Shown: positions 1 to 6,605 of the stretch, one piece after another
How the letters are laid out: each line of letters opens with the position of its first letter
Position numbering within the stretch: the first letter of the stretch is position 1
Origin: Microtetraspora glauca
GTDB lineage: Bacteria; Actinomycetota; Actinomycetes; Streptomycetales; Streptomycetaceae
Length of the DNA: 20,365 nt
Assembly: GCA_000721275.1 (NCBI GenBank)
Contig: JOFO01000077.1
Coordinates: 1-20,365, forward strand
Reading direction: 5' to 3'
Translations under genes and position numbers: made by a program
The notes under the pieces: model-generated
Databases searched by the model: none
The model's input: only the letters and a program-made list of their open reading frames with translations
What the model was told of the DNA's origin: nothing

Positions 1-1
1 G

Positions 2-1504
2 TCAGGGGGCGGTGGCGGGGGTTTCGAGGGTGCGGCGGACGAGGGTGCGGTCGACCTTGCCGGTGGAGGTCTTGGGCAGGGGGTCGGTGGTGAGGTCGAA
101 GGCGGTGGGGACGGCGGCGCGGACGGTGTGGCGGGCGCAGTGGCTGCGCAGGGCCAGGGTGGAGACGGCGCCCGGGGCGGTGACGCGCAGGACGGCGTGG
201 AGGCGCTTGCCGGCGACCGGGTCGGGCAGGGCGATCACGGCGGCCTCGGTGACGTCCGGGTGGTCGAGCAGGATCTGCTCGACGGCCTGGGTGCTGATCT
301 GGAAGCCGCGGACCTTCACCATGAAGTCGGTGCGGCCGAGGACGCTGAGGGTGCCGTCCTCGTGGCGGGTGACGATGTCGCCGGTGCGGTAGTAGACGCG
401 GCCGGGCACGCCGTCCGGGTGGGGGCCGAAGCGGTCGTTCGGGGCGTTGAGGTAGCCGGCGGTCTGGAAGGGGGTGCTGACGAGGAGTTCGCCGCGGCCC
501 TCGCCGGTGACGGGCTTGCCGTCCTCGTCGGTGACCAGCCACTCGACGCCGGGGAGCGGGCGGCCGATGGGCAGCGGCGCGCGGACCGGGGCGGTGCGGT
601 CGATGGCGTGGAGGAAGCTGTTGTTGGTCTCGGTGCAGCCGTAGTTGTTGTACCAGCGGGCGTCGGGGAAGACCCGGGCGAGTGCGTCGAGGACGCGGCC
701 GGGGGTGCTCTCGCCGGCGAAGACGATGTGCTCGGGGGTGGTGAGCGGGCCGGTGCCCTCGGTGGCCTCGATGAGCAGCTGGAAGAGGAGCGGGACGCCC
801 TGGATCAGGGTGACGCGGTGGTCGGCGACGAGGTCGCGGAGGTACGAGGGGGAGGCGCCGCGGTCGGGGTCGGCGAGGACGACGGTGCCGCCGTGGGCGA
901 GGGTGCTCCAGACGTCCAGCAGACAGAGGTCGAAGTTGAGCGGGGCGTAGTTCAGCACCCGGGCGCCGGGGCCGAGGGGGAAGGCGGCGCCGGCCCAGGC
1001 GGTGAAGCGGGTGACGGCGCCGGTGGGGACGGGGACGATCTTCGGCAGTCCGGTGGAGCCGGAGGTCGTGAGCAGGAAGCCGGGGGCGTCGTCGGCGACG
1101 GGCGCGGGCGGCGGGGCGGTGGCGGGGCCGTCCGCCGGGCCGTCGGCGAGGTCCGTCACGTGGTCGGCGAGCGGGTGGGGTTCGGTGCCGAGGACGGTGC
1201 GGCAGCCGGCCTCGGCGTACAGGGAGCGGAGGGGTTCCTCGGGCAGTTCGCGGGAGGGCAGCAGGAAGCCGCGGCCGGCCAGGAGGCAGCCCAGGACGAG
1301 GGCGACGGCCTGGGGCGACTTGCGGACGAGGAGTCCCACCGGGTGGGCGGGGTCGGGGGCGGCGGTCTCGACGAGGGCGCGGGCGCGGGCCGCCATGGCG
1401 TACAGCTCGCCGTAGGAGACGGGGCGGTCCTCCCAGACGAGGGCAGGTGCGTCGGGGCGGGCGGCGGCGTGCGCGGTGAACGCCTGGGCCAGGGTGCGGC
1501 TCAT
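2..1504 (-). CDS. Free-standing adenylation enzyme (amino acid-AMP ligase)
   Basis: A 500-residue stand-alone ANL-superfamily adenylation enzyme, predicted to activate a carboxylic acid with ATP and load it onto the carrier protein encoded just upstream. Visible cores are the P-loop TTSGSTGLPK (146-155), FDLCLLD (191-197), NNYGCTE (286-292), YRTGD (372-376) and the C-terminal PKTSTGK with catalytic Lys483. Asp192 sits where amino-acid A domains keep the Asp that binds the alpha-amino group, so an amino acid is more likely than a fatty acid. The code read by eye is DLLQVANNSK; I recognise no substrate for it. The first three residues recall the prolyl-AMP ligases of pyrrole pathways (PltF/CloN4 type), but the rest differs. 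The ATG overlaps the TGA of the carrier-protein gene (ATGA), implying translational coupling. The TGA stop is at 2-4, so the gene is complete. No condensation or carrier domain is fused. Confidence 0.93.
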   Translation of the reverse strand: MSRTLAQAFTAHAAARPDAPALVWEDRPVSYGELYAMAARARALVETAAPDPAHPVGLLVRKSPQAVALVLGCLLAGRGFLLPSRELPEEPLRSLYAEAGCRTVLGTEPHPLADHVTDLADGPADGPATAPPPAPVADDAPGFLLTTSGSTGLPKIVPVPTGAVTRFTAWAGAAFPLGPGARVLNYAPLNFDLCLLDVWSTLAHGGTVVLADPDRGASPSYLRDLVADHRVTLIQGVPLLFQLLIEATEGTGPLTTPEHIVFAGESTPGRVLDALARVFPDARWYNNYGCTETNNSFLHAIDRTAPVRAPLPIGRPLPGVEWLVTDEDGKPVTGEGRGELLVSTPFQTAGYLNAPNDRFGPHPDGVPGRVYYRTGDIVTRHEDGTLSVLGRTDFMVKVRGFQISTQAVEQILLDHPDVTEAAVIALPDPVAGKRLHAVLRVTAPGAVSTLALRSHCARHTVRAAVPTAFDLTTDPLPKTSTGKVDRTLVRRTLETPATAP

Positions 1505-1803
1505 GACCGGCCGCCCGGGGCGGCGGCGGCCCGCTCGGCGGTCTCGCGGATCGCGCGGACGCTGCGGAAGCGGGGGCCGGTGAGGTCGCGGTCGGGCACG
1601 ACGACGCCGTGGGTCTTCTCCAGCCAGGCGGCGACCTGGAGGAGGCCGAGGCTGTCGAGGACGGCGGTGGCCAGGAGGTCGTACTCGGGGTCGAGTTCGG
1701 CGACGTCGACAGAGGGGAGGAAGCGGTCGACGACGAAGCGGGCTATCTCCTCCTCCGTGACGGCGCGGGCCGGGGCCAGGAGCGTCCGGGGCTCGGTGGT
1801 CAT
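1501..1803 (-). CDS. Free-standing peptidyl/acyl carrier protein
   Basis: A 100-residue discrete carrier protein. The phosphopantetheine site is Ser51 in the motif VLDSLGLLQ, with a normal Asp-Ser-Leu. The domain covers roughly residues 15-92, with a short Ala/Gly-rich tail. It lies between the KAS III-like gene and the adenylation gene, and its stop codon overlaps the ligase start, so the two should be made in equal amounts. The natural reading is that the ligase loads this protein and the KAS III-like enzyme draws from it. A good ribosome binding site (AGGAG) lies just before the ATG at 1803. It differs clearly from the second discrete ACP at 11955-12299, whose Ser motif is GFHSL. The identity of its cargo is unknown. 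Confidence 0.93.
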   Translation of the reverse strand: MTTEPRTLLAPARAVTEEEIARFVVDRFLPSVDVAELDPEYDLLATAVLDSLGLLQVAAWLEKTHGVVVPDRDLTGPRFRSVRAIRETAERAAAAPGGRS

Positions 1804-1824
1804 GGGGTCTCTCCTCTCGCGGGT

Positions 1825-1858
1825 CCCCGGCCGGCCGGGGCTCGGCGGCCGGCCGGGG
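1825..1858 (-). terminator. Intercistronic GC hairpin between KAS III-like and carrier-protein genes
   Basis: CCCCGGCCGG (1825-1834) can pair perfectly with CCGGCCGGGG (1849-1858) around a 14-nt loop. The first half, 1825-1840, is itself a 16-bp palindrome. There is no T-run. It sits between two genes of the same direction, so it may be an attenuator, an mRNA-processing or stabilising structure, or a leaky terminator. Confidence 0.4.
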
Positions 1859-1866
1859 TGGCGTCC

Positions 1867-2883
1867 TCACACCTCGATGAGGGTGCAGAACCAGTGCATT
1901 CCGGGTGCCGAGATGCCGGCCAGGGCGACCAGGTCGCCCTTGGCCAGTTCGCCGGCCTCGACGTGGCGCCAGAGGCAGACGAGCTGGTCGGCGGCGCCCA
2001 TGTGGCCCAGTTCGCGGGCCAGGGCGGCGTTGGTGCGTTCGACGGGGAGGCCGACGGCCTCGCCGGCCTCCTGGATCGCCCGCTGGTTGTCGTTGATGAA
2101 GACGAGCCGGGCGATCTCGTGGCGCTCGCGTCCGGCGCGGACCAGGGCGGTGTCGACGACGCCGGCCAGGCGGGCGCGGATCTCCTGCTCGAACTCCTCG
2201 AAGCGGGCCGGGTCGCGGTCGAAGTGGCGGAAGACCGCGATCTTGGGGTCGATGTCGAGGTTGCCGGCGCCTTCGGGGGCGACGGGCGCGGCGGCGCCGC
2301 CGTACTCGATGCGGAACAGGTCGGCGTAGTCGGCGTTGGTGAGGTGGGCGGAGGAGAGCCGGCGCAGCCGCGGGTGGTCGCGGCGGAGGACGGCGGCGAC
2401 GGCTCCGTCGCTGGCGATGGTGGCGTTGAAGTCCATGCGGTTGGCGTGCGCCTCGCTGAGCGCGTTGACGAGGACCAGCAGCACGGTGTCGGTGTCGGGC
2501 GACAGGGCCATGGCGCCGGCGGCGTGGTCGAGGGCGGGCGACCAGGCGGCGCAGGACTGGGTGAACTGGACGGTGGGGACGGCCCGGGCGCCGAGGGCGC
2601 GGGCGACGGCGGCGGAGGTGTCCCAGCCGAGGTACTCGGGGATGTCGGAGACGCCGACGATCAGCAGGTCGAGGTCGTCCACGTCGAGGTCCGCGTCCTC
2701 CAGGGCCTCGCGGGCGGCGCGGGCGGCGAGCGCGGTGGGCGTGTCGCCGTCGCGCAGCCGGTAGTAGGTGTCGTAGCCCATCTTCTCGGCGACGCCGGGG
2801 TCGGCCAGGTAGTCGGCCGCGGTCTCCCGTACGTCGCACAGTTCGCCGAACGCCGTTCCGACGGCGACGATGCCCATCTCCAC
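1867..2883 (-). CDS. KAS III-like (FabH/DpsC-type) acyltransferase with rearranged active site
   Basis: A 338-residue thiolase-fold protein of the FabH/KAS III family. Cys111 in FTQSCAAW aligns with the FabH nucleophile. The FabH catalytic HQAN box reads INDN here (264-267), so the catalytic His is absent. The later GN(T/S) box reads GHMGAAD (293-299), placing His294 where FabH has Asn. That pattern argues against ordinary decarboxylative condensation. It suggests the divergent group that moves acyl groups between carriers or onto small molecules; DpsC, CerJ and the CloN2-type pyrrole transferases are relatives in role. Its neighbours are a carrier protein and adenylation enzyme downstream and an amidase upstream, so the likely substrate is the aminoacyl-carrier. 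The GTG start at 2883 has GGGGGA six bases upstream; an ATG two codons later (2877) is the alternative. Confidence 0.88.
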   Translation of the reverse strand: MEMGIVAVGTAFGELCDVRETAADYLADPGVAEKMGYDTYYRLRDGDTPTALAARAAREALEDADLDVDDLDLLIVGVSDIPEYLGWDTSAAVARALGARAVPTVQFTQSCAAWSPALDHAAGAMALSPDTDTVLLVLVNALSEAHANRMDFNATIASDGAVAAVLRRDHPRLRRLSSAHLTNADYADLFRIEYGGAAAPVAPEGAGNLDIDPKIAVFRHFDRDPARFEEFEQEIRARLAGVVDTALVRAGRERHEIARLVFINDNQRAIQEAGEAVGLPVERTNAALARELGHMGAADQLVCLWRHVEAGELAKGDLVALAGISAPGMHWFCTLIEV

Positions 2884-2923
2884 GGTCGGTCCCCCGATTC
2901 TCCGTCGTGTTTCTCTGCCAAGG

Positions 2924-2942
2924 GCGCCGGATCCGCCGGCGC
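2924..2942 (-). terminator. Short hairpin after the amidase stop
   Basis: GCGCCGG (2924-2930) and CCGGCGC (2936-2942) form a 7-bp stem with a 5-nt loop, a few bases beyond the amidase stop codon. It is followed by a mixed sequence with no T-run. It could be a weak terminator or an mRNA 3' structure. Transcription probably continues into the KAS III-like gene, which starts about 40 bases further on. Confidence 0.3.
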
Positions 2943-2946
2943 GGTG

Positions 2947-4251
2947 TCACACCGTCAGCGCGCTCTCCAGGCCCTGGGCCCAGTGGAGCAGTCGTTCGTC
3001 CTCGCCGGTCCGGCCGGCGCACTGGAGGCCGAGCGGGAGGCCCGCCGCGGAGCGTCCGGCCGGGACCGAGACGATCGGCAGGCCGGCGCCGCTCCAGGGC
3101 AGGGACATGACCGAGTCGCCGGCGTGGTCGAGTCCGCGGGGGGCCGGGCCGGTGGCGGCGGGGCTGATCCACAGGTCGACGCCGTGCTCGTGGGTCGTGT
3201 CCGCGAGGCGGTCGCGGAAGGCGTCGCGGGCCTTGCGGGCGTCGGCGTAGTCGGAGTCCTGGGCGGTGCGGCCCTGGAGGATCGCCTCGGCGGTGCGGGG
3301 GTCGTAGCGGTCGGCGTGGCGGTCGAACAGGCCGGCGTGGGCGCGGGCGAGTTCGTAGAGGTTGATGACGAAGAGGGAGAAGGCGTCCTGCTCGAAGTCG
3401 TCGAAGAGCGGGACCTCGCGGATCTCGTACCCGGCCGCGCGGAGGGCGGTGAGCTGCCGCTCGAAGGCGGTGAGCGCCTCCGGTTCGGCGAGGGCGAGGT
3501 ACGGGCCGCGCGGGACGGCGAGGACGGGGCGGCGGGCGGCGGCGCGCTCGGGGCGCCAGTCGTCGCAGAGGACGGAGGCGGCGAGGGCGGCGTCGGCGGC
3601 GGTGGCGGTGAAGGTGCCGACGGTGTCGTACGACGGGGAGGTCGGGAGGACGCCGTCGAGCGGGACGCGACCGTGGGTGGGCTTGTAGCCGACGACGCCG
3701 CAGTAGGCGGCGGGGCGGATGAGCGAGGCGATGGTCTGGGTGCCGAGGGCGAGCGGGACGAGCCCGGCGGCGACGGCGGCGGCCGAGCCGCTGCTGGAGC
3801 CGCCCGGGGTGTGGTCGAGGTCGTGGGGGTTGCGGGTGGGGCCGGGGGCGGCGACGGCGAACTCGGCGGTCACCGTCTTGCCGGCGACGAGCGCGCCCGC
3901 GTCGAGGAGCCGGGTGACGGCGGCGGCCTGCGGGCCCGCCAGTTCCCCGGGGGGCACGGTGGAGCCGGCCCGGGTGGGCAGCCCGTCGACGTGCAGGATG
4001 TCCTTCACGCCGACGGGCACGCCGTACAGCGCCGGACGGGCGTCCGGTGCCGGGTGCCGGTCCGCGAGGTCCCGTGCGGCCGCTCGTAACCGCTCCGTCC
4101 GGTCCGGCTCGTCCACGAAGGAGCGCACCGCGCGGTCCACGTCGGCGATGCGCCGGAGGGTGCCGTCGGTGTGCTCCCGCACGCCGGTGGCACCGGTGCG
4201 CAGGCTCTCGGCCACGGGGAGCAGGGACGTGGTCCGCACGGGATCTTCCAT
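2947..4251 (-). CDS. Amidase-signature family hydrolase
   Basis: A 434-residue amidase-signature enzyme. The Ser-cisSer-Lys triad can be read as Lys83 (GVKDI), Ser152 (PGGSSSGS) and Ser176 (TQTIASLIRP); the 24-residue gap between the two serines is the family spacing. The usual TGGS before the nucleophile is TIAS here, so the oxyanion glycines are replaced by Ile-Ala. No signal peptide is visible, so it should act in the cytoplasm. Its place beside the KAS III-like transferase, carrier protein and ligase suggests it hydrolyses an amide made by that set, for example removing an aminoacyl protecting group or trimming the peptide; this is inference. The ATG at 4251 is preceded closely by AAGGA. 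Codon 55 is TTA (4087-4089), a rare bldA-dependent codon. It lies 83 bases after the DUF1707 gene and may share its transcript. Confidence 0.92.
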   Translation of the reverse strand: MEDPVRTTSLLPVAESLRTGATGVREHTDGTLRRIADVDRAVRSFVDEPDRTERLRAAARDLADRHPAPDARPALYGVPVGVKDILHVDGLPTRAGSTVPPGELAGPQAAAVTRLLDAGALVAGKTVTAEFAVAAPGPTRNPHDLDHTPGGSSSGSAAAVAAGLVPLALGTQTIASLIRPAAYCGVVGYKPTHGRVPLDGVLPTSPSYDTVGTFTATAADAALAASVLCDDWRPERAAARRPVLAVPRGPYLALAEPEALTAFERQLTALRAAGYEIREVPLFDDFEQDAFSLFVINLYELARAHAGLFDRHADRYDPRTAEAILQGRTAQDSDYADARKARDAFRDRLADTTHEHGVDLWISPAATGPAPRGLDHAGDSVMSLPWSGAGLPIVSVPAGRSAAGLPLGLQCAGRTGEDERLLHWAQGLESALTV

Positions 4252-4334
4252 GGTGTCCTTCGTGTCTCGCCCGGAGGGGTGGGCGGGGTCCGGTACGGCG
4301 GGTCGGGGCGGGCCGCGGGGTCACGGCCGGGCGG

Positions 4335-4961
4335 CTAGTCGCGGGAGCGCTTCATCTCCCTGGTGCGGGTGGTGACGCCGCCGAACATCGCGAGGCCCTT
4401 GATGAGCACGCGCGGGGTGCCGGGCTTGTTGTGCTTGCGGGCGCCGCGCTTGCCGAAGACGCCGAAGAGCCCGAAGCCGCGGACCTCGACCTCGATGTCG
4501 TCGGGGAGGATGATCTCGGTGCCGCCGAAGAGGGCGACGGCCCGGATGACCGTCTCCTGCTCGGCGTACCGCGCCTCGCTGAGGTCGAGCCGGCCGCCGC
4601 CCCACATCGACCAGGCGGTGAAGCGCGGCGGGACCACCCACTCGCCCTGGCGCTCGAAGCCGCCGAACATGCCGAGGGCGAAGCGCGAGGTGGGCGCGCG
4701 GTCCACCACGAGGGCGTCGCGGGGGCCGATGTCGGGCAGGCCGCGGCCTGCGACCTCCAGTTCGGCGTGGGTCCTGGCCTGGTAGACCTGGGCGAGCCGG
4801 GCGTCGAGGTCGCCGATCTCCAGCCGGCCGGCGGCGACCGCCGCCCGTACCTTCTCGGCGACGCGGTTGCGGTCGTCGTCGGACGCCAGCAGGTCGCCCG
4901 CCTGCGGCTTCGTGGTGTCGATCTGCTTGTTCTGGTCGTGATGTCCGGAGTGTTCAGTCAT
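4335..4961 (-). CDS. DUF1707 / LiaF-like envelope-response protein
   Basis: A 208-residue protein with an N-terminal DUF1707 domain (about residues 25-77: ASDDDRNRVAEKVRAAVAAG, then GRLEIGDLDARL and HAELEV). The C-terminal half resembles the cell-wall-active-antibiotic response domain of LiaF proteins, with repeated Phe-Gly-Gly turns (LFGGTEI near 145 and MFGGV near 192). There are no membrane helices and no signal peptide. The molecular function of this actinobacterial family is not established; LiaF in Firmicutes senses envelope stress. The start codon overlaps the stop of the exporter gene (ATGA), so it is translationally coupled to export. That suggests, but does not prove, a role in self-protection against a product that perturbs the envelope. 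The stop is TAG at 4335-4337. Confidence 0.88.
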   Translation of the reverse strand: MTEHSGHHDQNKQIDTTKPQAGDLLASDDDRNRVAEKVRAAVAAGRLEIGDLDARLAQVYQARTHAELEVAGRGLPDIGPRDALVVDRAPTSRFALGMFGGFERQGEWVVPPRFTAWSMWGGGRLDLSEARYAEQETVIRAVALFGGTEIILPDDIEVEVRGFGLFGVFGKRGARKHNKPGTPRVLIKGLAMFGGVTTRTREMKRSRD

Positions 4962-6373
4962 GTCGTCAACCCTTCCACACCTGCTTCCGCACGGCGATCT
5001 TCCGCTTCTGAACTGTCCTCTTTCGAGCGGTCGTTGGCGGCGGTGTCAACCTTCCGCGCCGGGTCCGGCGTGCCGGGGGCAGCGATCTCCCGGACGTCGG
5101 CCAGGGGAACGTCGAGGACGCTCAGCCGGCCGCGGGCGACGTGCAGGGCGAGCGCGAGGGCGGCCATGCACACCGCCAGGACCAGGACGGCGGCGCGCAC
5201 GCCGAGCGCGTCGGCGAGGAAGCCGGCGCCGAGCGGGCCGGTCCACTGCACGGCCTGGATGCTGAACCGGACGACGGCGGACAGCCGGCCCAGGTACGCG
5301 TCGGGGACGAGCCGCACCTGGTACGACTCGATGACCACGTTCAGCGGAACCATGCTGGTCATGGCCACGAGCAGGACGAGACCGATCTGCCAGGGGCGCG
5401 GCACCCAGACGACGGCGGCGAAGCAGGCGACGAACAGCCAGGCGGCCACGTGCATGACCCGGCGGGCGCCCAGGCGCCGCATCAGGGCGGGGCCGGCGGT
5501 GGCGCCGAGCAGACCGCCGACGAGCGCGAGCGAGGTGGCGGTGCCGACGTCGGTGGGGCTGCCGCCGCGGTGCTGCACGAGGACCACGAAGAGCAGGGTG
5601 AAGCCCTCGGCGACGACGTTGAGCAGGGCGCCCCAGACGATGGTGAACACCAGGTACCGGCTGCCGCGGACCATCCGCAGGCCATCGGCCATCTCGGTGA
5701 ACAGGCCCGGCCGCGGGCCGTCGTCCGGCTGCCGGTCGGGGCCCAGCGGGCGGCGGATCAGCGCCGAGGCGAGCGTGACGAAGAGGAAGGACAGCGCGTC
5801 GAAGAGGAACGGCATCCAGCGGGACAGCGAGTAGAGCAGGCCGCCGAGCGGGGCGCCCAGCAGATGGGCGACCATGTCGCGGCCCATGCCCTGCGCGGTG
5901 GCCGTGGGCACCTGCTCCTTGGGGACGATGCGGCGCAGCGCGGACATCGACACGCCGCTGCGCAGGCCGGCCGCGAGGCCGCCGGCCAGGGCGAGCAGGT
6001 CGAGCAGGAGGACCGCCGGGTCGCCGCCGTACACGAGCAGGGCGACCGCGCCCATGGCGAGGGCCTGGCCGAGCGAGGCGGAGATCATCAGCGCGCGGCG
6101 GGAGACCCGGTCGGCGAGGACGCCGCCGACCGGCAGCATCACCAGGGTGCCGATCATGTGGCAGGCGGTGATGGCTCCGGCCTGGGCGACGGAGCCGGTG
6201 TGGGCGAGCATGAGGAGCGGGAAGGCGAGGGTGGAGACGCTGGTGCCGAGGGTGGACACGCCGTTGCCGGTCCACCAGTACATGTAGTCGAGATTGCGCC
6301 ACAGCGACGGCGGGCGGGCGTCGACCTCGTCGGTCCGCTCCTCGCCCTCGGAGCGCGGCTGCGCCGTGGCCAT
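4958..6373 (-). CDS. MFS exporter (MFS_3/EntS-like)
   Basis: A 471-residue major facilitator superfamily transporter with about 12 predicted membrane segments between residues 30 and 420. A loop 2-3 motif, GGVLADRVSRRALM (about 83-96), matches the MFS A-motif. The overall pattern resembles the EntS/MFS_3 efflux family that often exports siderophores or nonribosomal peptides. The C-terminal tail of roughly 50 residues is hydrophilic and acidic and probably cytoplasmic. The ATG at 6373 has GGAGG (6384-6388) ten bases upstream. It leads a run of six same-strand genes ending at position 2. The upstream region carries a near-perfect inverted repeat (6469-6493) and a leader hairpin (6432-6459). The likely role is export of the cluster product; the substrate cannot be read from the sequence. 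Confidence 0.92.
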   Translation of the reverse strand: MATAQPRSEGEERTDEVDARPPSLWRNLDYMYWWTGNGVSTLGTSVSTLAFPLLMLAHTGSVAQAGAITACHMIGTLVMLPVGGVLADRVSRRALMISASLGQALAMGAVALLVYGGDPAVLLLDLLALAGGLAAGLRSGVSMSALRRIVPKEQVPTATAQGMGRDMVAHLLGAPLGGLLYSLSRWMPFLFDALSFLFVTLASALIRRPLGPDRQPDDGPRPGLFTEMADGLRMVRGSRYLVFTIVWGALLNVVAEGFTLLFVVLVQHRGGSPTDVGTATSLALVGGLLGATAGPALMRRLGARRVMHVAAWLFVACFAAVVWVPRPWQIGLVLLVAMTSMVPLNVVIESYQVRLVPDAYLGRLSAVVRFSIQAVQWTGPLGAGFLADALGVRAAVLVLAVCMAALALALHVARGRLSVLDVPLADVREIAAPGTPDPARKVDTAANDRSKEDSSEAEDRRAEAGVEGLTT

Positions 6374-6431
6374 TCGCCCTCTTCCTCCCAGCGGTGCGGG
6401 GCCGATGCCGGCTCCCCGTTCCCCGCCGATG

Positions 6432-6459
6432 CTGGTCCACCCGGGGACGGGCGGACCAG
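6432..6459 (-). promoter_or_regulatory. Leader hairpin upstream of the exporter gene
   Basis: CTGGTCCACCCG (6432-6443) pairs with CGGGCGGACCAG (6448-6459) with one mismatch around a GGGA loop. It lies 59-86 bases before the exporter start. It may be an operator or a stabilising 5' UTR hairpin. Confidence 0.4.
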
Positions 6460-6468
6460 GCAGCGCAC

Positions 6469-6493
6469 CGGCAACTTCCGGCCGGAATTGCCG
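6469..6493. promoter_or_regulatory. Near-perfect 25-bp inverted repeat, candidate operator of the exporter operon
   Basis: CGGCAACTTCCG and GCCGGAATTGCCG form a palindrome with a single extra C (6475) in the left arm. It sits about 100 bases upstream of the exporter start and between two oppositely positioned gene ends. The left arm CGGCAACTTC is identical to the left arm of the inverted repeat between the ACP and TE genes (12358-12367). I did not find this 10-mer elsewhere in the window on reading it through. It is a good candidate for a regulator binding site. Confidence 0.5.
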
Positions 6494-6542
6494 CCGCGGC
6501 GCGGGGCGGGCCGGTGGTGCGGCGCGGGTGGGGCTGGCCCGG

Positions 6543-6601
6543 CCCGGGCGGGCGGGGCCGGCCGGGCCGGGAGGCCGGGCCGGCCGGGCCGCCCGCCCGG
6601 G
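6543..6601 (-). terminator. Strong GC hairpin terminator after the LuxR-type gene
   Basis: CCCGGGCGGGCGG (6543-6555) is perfectly complementary to CCGCCCGCCCGGG (6589-6601). The inner parts (CCGGCC repeats) extend the stem with a small mismatch. It begins four bases beyond the regulator's stop codon. There is no T-tract, which is usual for Streptomyces terminators. It should isolate the regulator from the exporter operon. Confidence 0.65.
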
Positions 6602-6605
6602 GTGG

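Noticed and set aside
2..1504. Adenylation enzyme as a prolyl-AMP ligase with the 10219-11958 dehydrogenase making pyrrole-2-carboxylate
   Set aside because: The pocket code is not proline-like, and the dehydrogenase is the long form coupled to a different ACP.
128..4089. Long plus-strand open frames (733 and 826 codons) opposite the minus-strand genes
   Set aside because: Products are Gly/Ala/Glu/Val-rich low-complexity sequences with no motifs, mirrored from high-GC codon bias on the other strand.
2..4324. One open frame of about 1440 codons on the minus strand across the adenylation, PCP, KAS III-like and amidase genes
   Set aside because: Only the last 500 codons look like protein. The rest is Arg/Pro/Gly-rich and out of frame with well-supported genes; long open frames are expected at this GC content.
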